In this document: piece by piece, positions 1 to 5,554 of the stretch
Layout of the letters: the number at the start of each line of letters is the position of its first letter
Position numbering within the stretch: position 1 is the first letter of the stretch
Notes under the pieces: model-generated
What the model was told of the DNA's origin: nothing
What the model saw: only the letters and a program-made list of their open reading frames with translations
The model's database searches: none
Program-made: the position numbers and the translations under genes
NCBI GenBank assembly: GCA_012797095.1
Contig: JAAZPS010000099.1
Coordinates: 1 to 10,976, forward strand
DNA: 10,976 nucleotides
Direction: 5' to 3'
Origin: Bacillota bacterium
Lineage (GTDB): Bacteria; Bacillota; Dethiobacteria; DTU022

Positions 1-10
1 CGGGCCCATC

Positions 11-119
11 CCACCCTGCATCGTTCTGGGGGCCAGCTCCACCCTGCATCATCCTGGGGGCCAGATCCACCCCCGTGTCATCCTGGGGACCAGCTCCACC
101 CCCGTGTCATCCTGAGGGC
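11..119 (+). repeat. degenerate 28-29 bp tandem array, about four units
   Basis: Units begin at 11, 39, 67 and 96, each with CCACCC. The first two continue with TGCATC and the last two with CCGTGTCATC; all then run into CCTGGGG or a close variant and, in the first three, GGCCAG or GACCAG. Lengths are 28, 28 and 29 bp. The fourth unit does not finish as the others do but runs directly into the hairpin repeat starting at 106. There are no unique spacers, so this is not a CRISPR. The array probably grew by slippage or unequal exchange of the repeat's 5' half. Confidence 0.75.
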
Positions 120-136
120 GTAGCCCGAAGGATCTC
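106..136 (+). repeat. intergenic hairpin repeat, copy A
   Basis: This begins GTCATCCTGAG and ends GAAGGATCTC. It folds into arms ATCCT/AGGAT, an internal GA opposite GA, a GGGC/GCCC inner stem and a GTA loop. It is related to the copies at 287-313 and 10903-10929, but its inner stem is 4 bp instead of 2 bp. Similar elements are common between genes in many bacterial genomes; no function is known to me. Confidence 0.75.
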
Positions 137-200
137 CGCATAAATCATCATTTTAGCTAGAGAAACATAACAACCGGAAGTAGCGGGGAGATTGACAACC

Positions 201-236
201 AGGGACGTGAGAAATGGGACAACAAGGTACGTCCCT
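201..236. repeat. 8 bp perfect inverted repeat
   Basis: AGGGACGT at 201-208 is matched by ACGTCCCT at 229-236 with a 20 nt spacer. The right arm overlaps the first unit of the 17 bp tandem repeat that follows, so the GGGAC/GTCCC motif occurs in both orientations here. It could form a hairpin or cruciform, or mark rearranged repeat copies. Confidence 0.55.
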
Positions 237-263
237 CTTGTCCCACCGTCCCTCTTGTCCCAC
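230..263 (-). repeat. 17 bp tandem duplication (two perfect units)
   Basis: CGTCCCTCTTGTCCCAC occurs twice without a gap, at 230-246 and 247-263. The reverse complement of its first 15 bases, GGGACAAGAGGGACG, is also the last thing in the window (10962-10976). There it follows the hairpin repeat in the same relative order and orientation, so the short motif is a module of the composite repeat rather than chance sequence. Confidence 0.8.
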
Positions 264-282
264 TGCCCACCGGCCCTTTATG

Positions 283-328
283 CCCTGAGATCCTTCGCTT
301 TGCTCAGGATGACAAAAAATGACGCCGG
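283..328 (-). repeat. intergenic hairpin repeat, copy B (inverted)
   Basis: The 46 bases match the reverse complement of 10888-10933 at 44 positions by direct comparison; the two differences are A/G and C/T transitions. The core, read on the minus strand at 313-287, is GTCATCCTGAG, CAAAGC, GAAGGATCTC. Its ATCCT/AGGAT arms, GA/GA mismatch, GC/GC inner stem and AAA loop give the same fold as copy A with a shorter inner stem. The GGGAC-rich module lies just beyond it at 230-263. Confidence 0.85.
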
Positions 329-378
329 CTATCTTGGGTATGCAGCCCACTCGTGCTCAACTGAGTGTAGCTCCATCC

Positions 379-404
379 CGGGCCTCCCCTCGGGGGGAAG
401 CCCG
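379..404. other. strong GC-rich stem-loop
   Basis: CGGGC at 379-383 pairs with GCCCG at 400-404. After one C/A mismatch, TCCCC (385-389) pairs with GGGGA (394-398), closing a TCGG loop. No T-run follows on either strand, so it is not a standard intrinsic terminator. It may be part of the repeat-rich spacer or a transcript-stabilising structure. Confidence 0.45.
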
Positions 405-446
405 AAACTCGATCTGGTCAAAGGGGAAGGAACCGGTGCTGACTGC

Positions 447-481
447 AACTATGACAGGAGGGTTGTCCTCCTGTCATAGTT
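447..481 (-). terminator. probable terminator of the transaldolase gene
   Basis: AACTATGACAGGAGG (447-461) is perfectly complementary to 467-481, giving a 15 bp stem with a 5 nt GTTGT loop. It lies 19 bases past the transaldolase stop codon, so it is placed to end that transcript. Read on the minus strand it lacks a clear U-tract. Read on the plus strand it is followed only by TT. It may be a U-less or bidirectional terminator, or a 3' end stabiliser. Confidence 0.55.
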
Positions 482-500
482 TTCGGCTGCCCCGAAGGTT

Positions 501-1148
501 CTATCCTTTGAGCGCTTTATTCCAGTCTGCCAGGAAGCGTTCGATGCCGCTGTCGGTCAGCGGATGGTTGAACATCTGTCGCAGCACCTTGAAGGGGATG
601 GTGGCGATATGGGCGCCGGCCAGGGCGACTGCAGGAACATGGGCAGTGTGGCGGATACTGGCCGCGATCACTTCGGTGTCGAGATCGTGAATCTTGAACA
701 GAGCGACGATCTCCTCGACCAGCTCGACGCCGTTGTGGCCGATATCATCGAGCCGCCCGATAAAGGGGCTGACAAAGGAAGCCCCGGCCCGTGCGGCCAG
801 CAGGGCCTGGTTTGCCGAGAAAACCAGGGTAACATTGGTCTTGATCCCTTCGCCGGAGAGAGCCTTCACTACCTGCATCCCCTCCGGGGTGATCGGGACC
901 TTTATATTGACGTTTTGATCAACCGCCGCCAGTTGGCGGGCCTCCTCGAGCATCCCATCGAAATCCTGAGCGATCACCTCTGCGCTGACAGGGCCGTCAA
1001 CCAGTTCGCAGATTCGCGGCAGGATCGCCGAGAATTCTTCTTTTTCCCGCGCGGCCAGCGAGGGGTTGGTGGTCACCCCGCAGATCACACCCCAGGCCGC
1101 TGCCTGGCGGATCTCCGCCAGGTTTGCCGTGTCCAAAAATAGCTTCAT
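501..1148 (-). CDS. tal: transaldolase, short (TalC/MipB-type) subfamily
   Basis: This 215-residue cytosolic enzyme should move a dihydroxyacetone unit between sugar phosphates (sedoheptulose 7-phosphate plus glyceraldehyde 3-phosphate to erythrose 4-phosphate plus fructose 6-phosphate) in the non-oxidative pentose phosphate pathway. Family landmarks are FLDTAN near residue 4, GVTTNPSL at 24-31, the Schiff-base lysine in NIKVPIT (K83), TNVTLVFS at 104-111 and a C-terminal HPLTDSGIERFLADW. Two residues that separate transaldolase from the related fructose-6-phosphate aldolase are both of the transaldolase kind: Glu in SAEVI (E57, where the aldolase has Gln) and Phe in SPFIGRLDD (F129, where it has Tyr). 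The ATG at 1148 is preferred because AGGAG lies 8 bases upstream; a GTG at 1157 would overlap that site. It is transcribed away from the CoA-transferase gene. Length is normal for the family. Confidence 0.93.
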   Translation of the reverse strand: MKLFLDTANLAEIRQAAAWGVICGVTTNPSLAAREKEEFSAILPRICELVDGPVSAEVIAQDFDGMLEEARQLAAVDQNVNIKVPITPEGMQVVKALSGEGIKTNVTLVFSANQALLAARAGASFVSPFIGRLDDIGHNGVELVEEIVALFKIHDLDTEVIAASIRHTAHVPAVALAGAHIATIPFKVLRQMFNHPLTDSGIERFLADWNKALKG

Positions 1149-1153
1149 CCTGT

Positions 1154-1216
1154 TCACTCCTGCTTTTTCATTGTTGAGCCGTTTTCACTGCTGCCTATAT
1201 CTTTTCTCTCCAGCAT
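1154..1216 (-). CDS. possible 20-codon leader ORF upstream of transaldolase
   Basis: An ATG at 1216 is preceded by CAGGAAA at a workable distance and opens a 20-codon frame rich in Lys, Glu and Ser. Its TGA lies 5 bases before the transaldolase ATG and overlaps that gene's AGGAG region. The ORF sits just downstream of a candidate promoter. Translation here could couple to transaldolase or regulate it. The peptide resembles nothing I know, and a frame this short may be chance. Confidence 0.2.
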   Translation of the reverse strand: MLERKDIGSSENGSTMKKQE

Positions 1217-1238
1217 AAGATATTTCCTGCTAATTTTT

Positions 1239-1267
1239 ATTATCCGCCGGATGCGCCGGTGGATAAA
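1239..1267 (-). promoter_or_regulatory. candidate transaldolase promoter with dyad between the boxes
   Basis: On the minus strand, GATAAT (1244-1239) lies 17 bases after TTTATC (1267-1262). The -10 box is good and the -35 box is poor. An 11 bp inverted repeat with one G/T pair (1240-1250 with 1256-1266, loop ATGCG) fills the space between the boxes, as an operator would. Transcription would start near 1232, leaving a leader of about 80 bases. Confidence 0.4.
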
Positions 1268-1285
1268 GGGGGATCCTGTCGAGAG

Positions 1286-1311
1286 GCCCGCCCGGCCCCC
1301 CCGCAGCGGGC
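1286..1311. other. GC-rich inverted repeat in divergent intergenic region
   Basis: GCCCGC at 1286-1291 can pair with GCGGGC at 1306-1311 across a C-rich loop, and imperfect GATCC/GGATC arms lie outside it. The 287-base region between the transaldolase and CoA-transferase start codons is otherwise gene-free; its right half is AT-richer and holds the promoter signals of the next gene. Confidence 0.3.
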
Positions 1312-1355
1312 AGGGATCGGGGGCTGAATATCGAAGTAAAAAGGAAAGCGGTACT

Positions 1356-1403
1356 GGGCATAAATAGGGCATAGATAACGCGGCGGGATCGCGGTACGAT
1401 AAT
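1356..1403 (+). promoter_or_regulatory. 11 bp direct repeats and -10-like box before the CoA-transferase gene
   Basis: GGGCATAAATA (1356-1366) is followed immediately by GGGCATAGATA (1367-1377), a 10/11 match spaced by one helical turn. GATAAT at 1398-1403 is a plausible -10 box, 33 bases before the start codon, but no convincing -35 box lies at the right distance. That arrangement would fit an activator-dependent promoter with the repeats as binding sites. This is inference from spacing only. Confidence 0.3.
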
Positions 1404-1435
1404 GATACCATCAATCAAGAATGAGGGGCGAGAGC

Positions 1436-3310
1436 ATGTTAAAACAGTGGCAAAAACAGCGTCCTGACAAATTCACCTCCACCGACAATATCTTTGGCCG
1501 TATCCACGCCGGTGATCGCATCTTTATCTCCACCGGGTGCGCCGAACCCCAGCATCTGGTCAACCGGCTGGTGGCCTATGTGGAGGCTCATCCGAAAGCA
1601 TTTTTTGACGCCGAGGTCCTGCAGGTCTGGACCCTGGGGGTGGCTCCCTACACCGACGAACGGTTGAAGCACAATTTCCGGCACAACTCCTTCTTCATCA
1701 GCCACCATACCCGCGATGCCGTCAACCGGGGAAAGGCTGACTATACGCCGATCTTTCTCTGCGATCTGCCGGCGCTTTTCCGCCGCCGCCAGGTCCCTGT
1801 TGATCTGGCCCTGATCCAGACCTCCCTGCCCGATGCCCGCGGCTATCTCAGCCTCGGGATCAGCGTCGATATCGTCAAGGCCGCCCTGGAAAATGCCAGT
1901 TTTGTCGTGGCGCAGGTGAACAGAAATATGCCTTCCGTTCACGGCGACAGCTTTGTCCATATCGACGAGATCGATTACCTGGTGCCTCATGACGAGCCGC
2001 TGCTGGAATACTCTCCGGGCCAGGTTGATCCGGAGATCGCCTCCCGGATCGGCACGTACGTCTCCCGGATAATCGACGACGGGGATACCATCCAGGTCGG
2101 CTACGGCAGCGTGCCCAATGCCGTTCTTACCTCGCTGTTCGATAAAAAGCATCTGGGGATCCATACCGATCTGCTGGGCGACGGCCTGCTGGAGTTGATG
2201 GCCTGTGGCGTTGTCGACAACAGCCGCAAGACGATCAACCGGGGGAAAACGATCGCCTCTTACTGCATGGGCTCGCAGGATAGCTACCGCTTCATCGACG
2301 ATCATCCCAAGATCGAGCTGAAGGAGATCGATTATACCAACAATCCCCTGCTCATCGCCCAGCATGAACATATGGTGGCGATCAACAGCGCCCTGGAGGT
2401 CGATCTGACCGGTCAGGCCACGGCCGAATCGATCGGCACCCTTTTCTACAGCGGTATCGGCGGCCAGGCCGGTTTCATCCGCGGTGCGGCGATGGCTCCG
2501 GGAGGCAAGACGATCCTGGCGCTGCAGTCGACCACCCGCGATGAATCGACCTCGCGCATCGTCCCCCTGCTGCAGGAGGGGGCGGGGGTGACCCTGACTC
2601 GCGGCGATATTCAATTCGTGGTCACCGAGTACGGCCAGGCCTACCTGCACGGCAAGAATATCCGCGAGCGGGCCATGGCCCTCATCGCCATCGCTCACCC
2701 CAAATTCCGCCCCTGGCTGATCGAGGAGGCGAAGCGGCTGACGCTAGTCTATGGCGATCAGGCCTTCTTACCCGGAAAAAAGGGAGAATATCCCGAACAT
2801 CTGGAGGTCTACCGCACCACCAAATCAGGGCTCAGCCTCTTTTTAAGGCCCGTCAAGATCAGCGATGAGACCTTTTTGAAGGATTTCTTCTATTCGCTCT
2901 CCGACAAATCGCTCTACCAGCGTTTCCTCACCATCAGGCGCCATATGCCCCATGAAGAGCTGCAGAAACATTTTGTGGTCATCGACTATACCCGGGAGAT
3001 GATCATCCTGGCAGTAAAAAAATATCTGGGCCACGAGGTGATCACCGGTGTGGCCCAGTACCGTATCGATGAGACCGCCCTCTCTGCGGAGGCCTCCATC
3101 GTGGTGCGCGATGATTTTCAAAGAAGAGGGATCGGCTTCGAGCTGCTTTCCTACCTGGTCTATGTGGCCCAGAAACAGGGACTTCATACCCTCCAGGCCA
3201 ATGTTATGCCCGGCAACCAGGCTGTACTGCACCTGATCGGGAAGCTCGGGCTGAGAACAGAGAAGAGATGGGAAGACGGGGTTTTCTTCGTCAATATCTT
3301 CCTGACCTAG
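1436..3310 (+). CDS. acetyl-CoA hydrolase/CoA-transferase fused to a GNAT acetyltransferase domain
   Basis: This 624-residue protein joins two enzymes. Residues 1 to about 440 are an acetyl-CoA hydrolase/CoA-transferase of the 4-hydroxybutyrate/succinyl-CoA:acetate CoA-transferase type, with VGYGSVPNAV, ALEVDLTGQ, GIGGQAGFIRGA and VVTEYGQAYLHGKNIRERA. Residues about 466-624 are a GNAT domain with the acetyl-CoA loop QRRGIG (562-567) and a NQAVLHLIGKLGL helix near the C-terminus. The first domain likely moves CoA between short acyl groups. The second may acetylate a protein or small molecule using acetyl-CoA. The ATG at 1436 has GAGGGG 7 bases upstream; one at 1421 lacks a site. Two family positions look altered: where I expect the catalytic Glu (HTEM or HSEM in relatives) there is Asp245, and GGQxDFxRGA reads Gly at 346. 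A hydrolase, an altered transferase or a sensory role for domain one are all possible. The fusion is known in anaerobes. Confidence 0.88.
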   Translation: MLKQWQKQRPDKFTSTDNIFGRIHAGDRIFISTGCAEPQHLVNRLVAYVEAHPKAFFDAEVLQVWTLGVAPYTDERLKHNFRHNSFFISHHTRDAVNRGKADYTPIFLCDLPALFRRRQVPVDLALIQTSLPDARGYLSLGISVDIVKAALENASFVVAQVNRNMPSVHGDSFVHIDEIDYLVPHDEPLLEYSPGQVDPEIASRIGTYVSRIIDDGDTIQVGYGSVPNAVLTSLFDKKHLGIHTDLLGDGLLELMACGVVDNSRKTINRGKTIASYCMGSQDSYRFIDDHPKIELKEIDYTNNPLLIAQHEHMVAINSALEVDLTGQATAESIGTLFYSGIGGQAGFIRGAAMAPGGKTILALQSTTRDESTSRIVPLLQEGAGVTLTRGDIQFVVTEYGQAYLHGKNIRERAMALIAIAHPKFRPWLIEEAKRLTLVYGDQAFLPGKKGEYPEHLEVYRTTKSGLSLFLRPVKISDETFLKDFFYSLSDKSLYQRFLTIRRHMPHEELQKHFVVIDYTREMIILAVKKYLGHEVITGVAQYRIDETALSAEASIVVRDDFQRRGIGFELLSYLVYVAQKQGLHTLQANVMPGNQAVLHLIGKLGLRTEKRWEDGVFFVNIFLT

Positions 3311-3346
3311 CCTCCTGCTCTCCTTTTTCTCCGGAAACAGCCGGCC

Positions 3347-5365
3347 CTAGTCCAGTTCCCGGCCCACGGTGAAACCCTCGCGGATCGCCTCGCTCAGCTT
3401 ACGCGGGCTGGCCGCATCACCGATCCGGTAGAGCTGCTTCACTTTATCCTTCAGCTCCTCGTGGAGGGTGTCGACTGACTTTGCCCCCACGGCAACAACC
3501 ACCGTATCCGCGGGCACCTTGACCGTCTCCGGCGAGTTGCCCTCGGCGGCACCTTTCTTTTCTATGAGGAGATGCTCTTCGTTCACTTCAAGAATCTTTG
3601 CGCCGGTGATCACCTCGACACCGAGGCGCCGCAGGTTCCCCTGGACGATCCAGCGGGTGGTGATCCCGAAATCACGGCCGATCTTGTCGAGCACCTCGAC
3701 AATGATCACCTCGCGGGTGCCGCGGGTGAGCAGGCGCTGCAGCGCCTCCGGCGTCTCCGCTTCGTATTCCATGAGGAACTTCAGCGTCTCTGCATCGATC
3801 GTTCCCATGGCGGCGATGGTCAGCGCCGTCTCGCAGCCGACCGAGCCACCGCCGGCCACAACCACCTTTCTCCCGGGGAGCACTTTGCCGGAAAGGAGAT
3901 CAAAAGCGGTGATAACCTTGTCGGCAGCGCCCTCGGAGACGGGAAAGGGGGCCGGGGCGGGGCGGGCTCCGGTGGCGATAATGACCGCATCGGCGCCGCA
4001 GGCGATCACCTGCTCCGCTGTGGCCTCGCGATTGAAGAGCAGCTCCACGCCGGCTGCGGCGAGCTCGCGCTTGTAGTACCCCAGCAGGGTGATGAATTCG
4101 CCCTTTCCGGGGGGGCGGGCGGCATAATGAAGCTGCCCGCCAAGGCGGGAGCTCTTCTCCCAGAGGGTCACCTGGTGGCCCCGCCGGGCCGCGGTCAGGG
4201 CAGCCTCCAGCCCTGCCGGCCCGCCGCCGACGACAAGCACCTTCTTCGGGCTGGCCGCTGCGGTGAGCTCGACCTCGCTCTCATCTCCGGCATGGGGATT
4301 GACCGTGCAGGTGACCGGCTGCATGCTGAAGACGGCGTCAAGGCAGCCCTGATTGCAGGCGATGCAGCGGCGCAGGGTGCCCTCCCCGCTGAGGCTCTTC
4401 CGGGGCAGATCGGGATCGGCGATCAGGGCGCGACCCATGCTGATCAGATCGGCGCAACCGTCTACCAGGATCTGTTCCGCCACGGCGGGATCGTTGATCC
4501 GGTTGCCGGCGACGACCGGGACGCCGACCGCCTCCTTGACTCCCCGGGCCAGGTATGCGAACCCGCCGCGGGGGAGATGGCCGGTGATCTGGGGGATGCG
4601 CGACTCATGCCAGCCTCCGGTGACATTGAAGCAGTCGGCTCCGGCCGCCTCCAGCAGCGCGGCAAAGCGGGCCGCTTCGCTGTTGGTATTGCCGCCAGGC
4701 ATGAAATCATGGCCGGACAGCCGCACCAGAACGGTGAAATCGCTGCCGACCTTGGCCCTTGTTCGCCGGATCACCTCCACGCCGAAGCGGCTCCGGTTCT
4801 CAAACGAGCCCCCGTAATGGTCCTTTCTCTGGTTGGTCACGGGGGAGAGAAACTGGCAGATGAGATAACCGGCGCTGGCGATCACCTCGACAGCGTCGAA
4901 ACCGGCTTTTTTGGCGCGCAACGCCGCTGCGGCGAAGCTCTCGATCACTCCTTCGATATCCTCCGCGGTCATCTCTCGGGGCGTATCCCTGAACAGGCGT
5001 GAGGGGAGCGGCGAGGGGGCCAGCGGCTCCACCCCGGTAAGGGCGCGGTGAGTATAGCGCCCGGCCTGGTAGAGCTGTGCTGCAATCTGCGCTCCGGCAC
5101 CCTTGATCGCACCGGTCAGCTGCTCCAGTCCGGGAATAAATTTGTCATCATGCAGGCCGATCATCTGCGGCCCCCCGCCGGCCAGGTCCACGCTGCAGCC
5201 GCCGACAATGATCAGTCCGACACCGCCGCGAGCCCTGGTCTCGTAGTAGCGGATCAGCTTCTCGTTGACCAGCCCCCCAGGTGTGTAATTATGATGTAGC
5301 GCCGGCATCACAATACGGTTTTTCAAGGTCAGGCTGCCAACCTGAACCGGTTGAAAAAGAATCAT
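3347..5365 (-). CDS. FMN/FAD/4Fe-4S enoate or 2,4-dienoyl-CoA reductase family enzyme
   Basis: This 672-residue NAD(P)H:flavin oxidoreductase has the length and plan of E. coli FadH. Residues 1 to about 360 are an Old Yellow Enzyme TIM barrel (FQPVQVGSLTLKNRIVMPAL at the start). A CxxCxxxCx11C 4Fe-4S motif (C334, C337, C341, C353) follows, then an FAD Rossmann fold (VVGGGPAGLEAA) and an NAD(P)H fold (VAGGGSVGCETA), ending with RIGDAASPRKLSEAIREGF. It should pass hydride from NAD(P)H through FAD, the cluster and FMN to an activated C=C bond. The Tyr and His proton donors of FadH appear kept (Y167 in GYLICQF, H253 in GWHESRIP), but the Glu two residues before that Tyr is Ala165. The substrate may thus be an enoate, a bile-acid-like compound or another enoyl-CoA, so I give no symbol. 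The ATG at 5365 follows AAGGAGG at 7 bases; the frame extends 27 codons further without support. It converges on the CoA-transferase gene with 36 bases between stops. Confidence 0.9.
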   Translation of the reverse strand: MILFQPVQVGSLTLKNRIVMPALHHNYTPGGLVNEKLIRYYETRARGGVGLIIVGGCSVDLAGGGPQMIGLHDDKFIPGLEQLTGAIKGAGAQIAAQLYQAGRYTHRALTGVEPLAPSPLPSRLFRDTPREMTAEDIEGVIESFAAAALRAKKAGFDAVEVIASAGYLICQFLSPVTNQRKDHYGGSFENRSRFGVEVIRRTRAKVGSDFTVLVRLSGHDFMPGGNTNSEAARFAALLEAAGADCFNVTGGWHESRIPQITGHLPRGGFAYLARGVKEAVGVPVVAGNRINDPAVAEQILVDGCADLISMGRALIADPDLPRKSLSGEGTLRRCIACNQGCLDAVFSMQPVTCTVNPHAGDESEVELTAAASPKKVLVVGGGPAGLEAALTAARRGHQVTLWEKSSRLGGQLHYAARPPGKGEFITLLGYYKRELAAAGVELLFNREATAEQVIACGADAVIIATGARPAPAPFPVSEGAADKVITAFDLLSGKVLPGRKVVVAGGGSVGCETALTIAAMGTIDAETLKFLMEYEAETPEALQRLLTRGTREVIIVEVLDKIGRDFGITTRWIVQGNLRRLGVEVITGAKILEVNEEHLLIEKKGAAEGNSPETVKVPADTVVVAVGAKSVDTLHEELKDKVKQLYRIGDAASPRKLSEAIREGFTVGRELD

Positions 5366-5394
5366 CAGATCGCCTCCTTGAAGATTTGGAAAAC

Positions 5395-5423
5395 TTGCTC
5401 CCTGAAAAGTGCTATCATATAAG
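5395..5423 (+). promoter_or_regulatory. candidate promoter for DNA polymerase IV
   Basis: TTGCTC (5395-5400) and TATAAG (5418-5423) are separated by 17 bases. The -10 box is close to consensus and the -35 box weak. On the other strand TATGAT (5419-5414) is a possible -10 box for the divergent reductase, so the two promoters would overlap. I see no standard GAAC-N4-GTTC LexA box in this 189-base region. Confidence 0.35.
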
Positions 5424-5554
5424 AAGGATAATTCTCCAAAGAACAAAAATAACCTTTTTTAAGGGGCGGCGGCAACAGCCCGGCCCGGCCTTTTCGGGGA
5501 AGAAAGGCTCCGAACGGGGAGCTGCCGGCCGAAGTGATGGGGGGGTGCACCGGC

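Larger units (their letters stand above)
1..500. other. gene-free, repeat-rich intergenic stretch
   Basis: I find no credible gene in these 500 bases. The open frames here are short, low in complexity and read through repeats; one on the minus strand translates the hairpin repeat. The stretch holds, in order, a degenerate tandem array, a hairpin repeat copy, an inverted repeat joined to a 17 bp tandem duplication, a second hairpin repeat copy, a GC-rich stem-loop and the stem-loop just past the transaldolase stop codon. Each is listed separately. The left end of the array is cut by the window edge. Confidence 0.75.

Noticed and set aside
11..119. CRISPR-like array at the left edge
   Set aside because: The units abut directly and differ from each other; there are no unique spacers and no cas genes.
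153..350. 65-codon minus-strand frame with HPEQSEGSQ
   Set aside because: The peptide is simply the translated hairpin repeat, seen as a spurious ORF in many genomes.
1439..2698. 419-codon open frame on the minus strand
   Set aside because: It is antisense to the CoA-transferase domain, which carries all expected motifs; no independent support.
3572..5002. 476-codon open frame on the plus strand
   Set aside because: It lies wholly opposite the reductase gene, whose motifs and ribosome binding site are clear. The translated product has no recognisable domains; GC-rich genes commonly leave long antisense frames.
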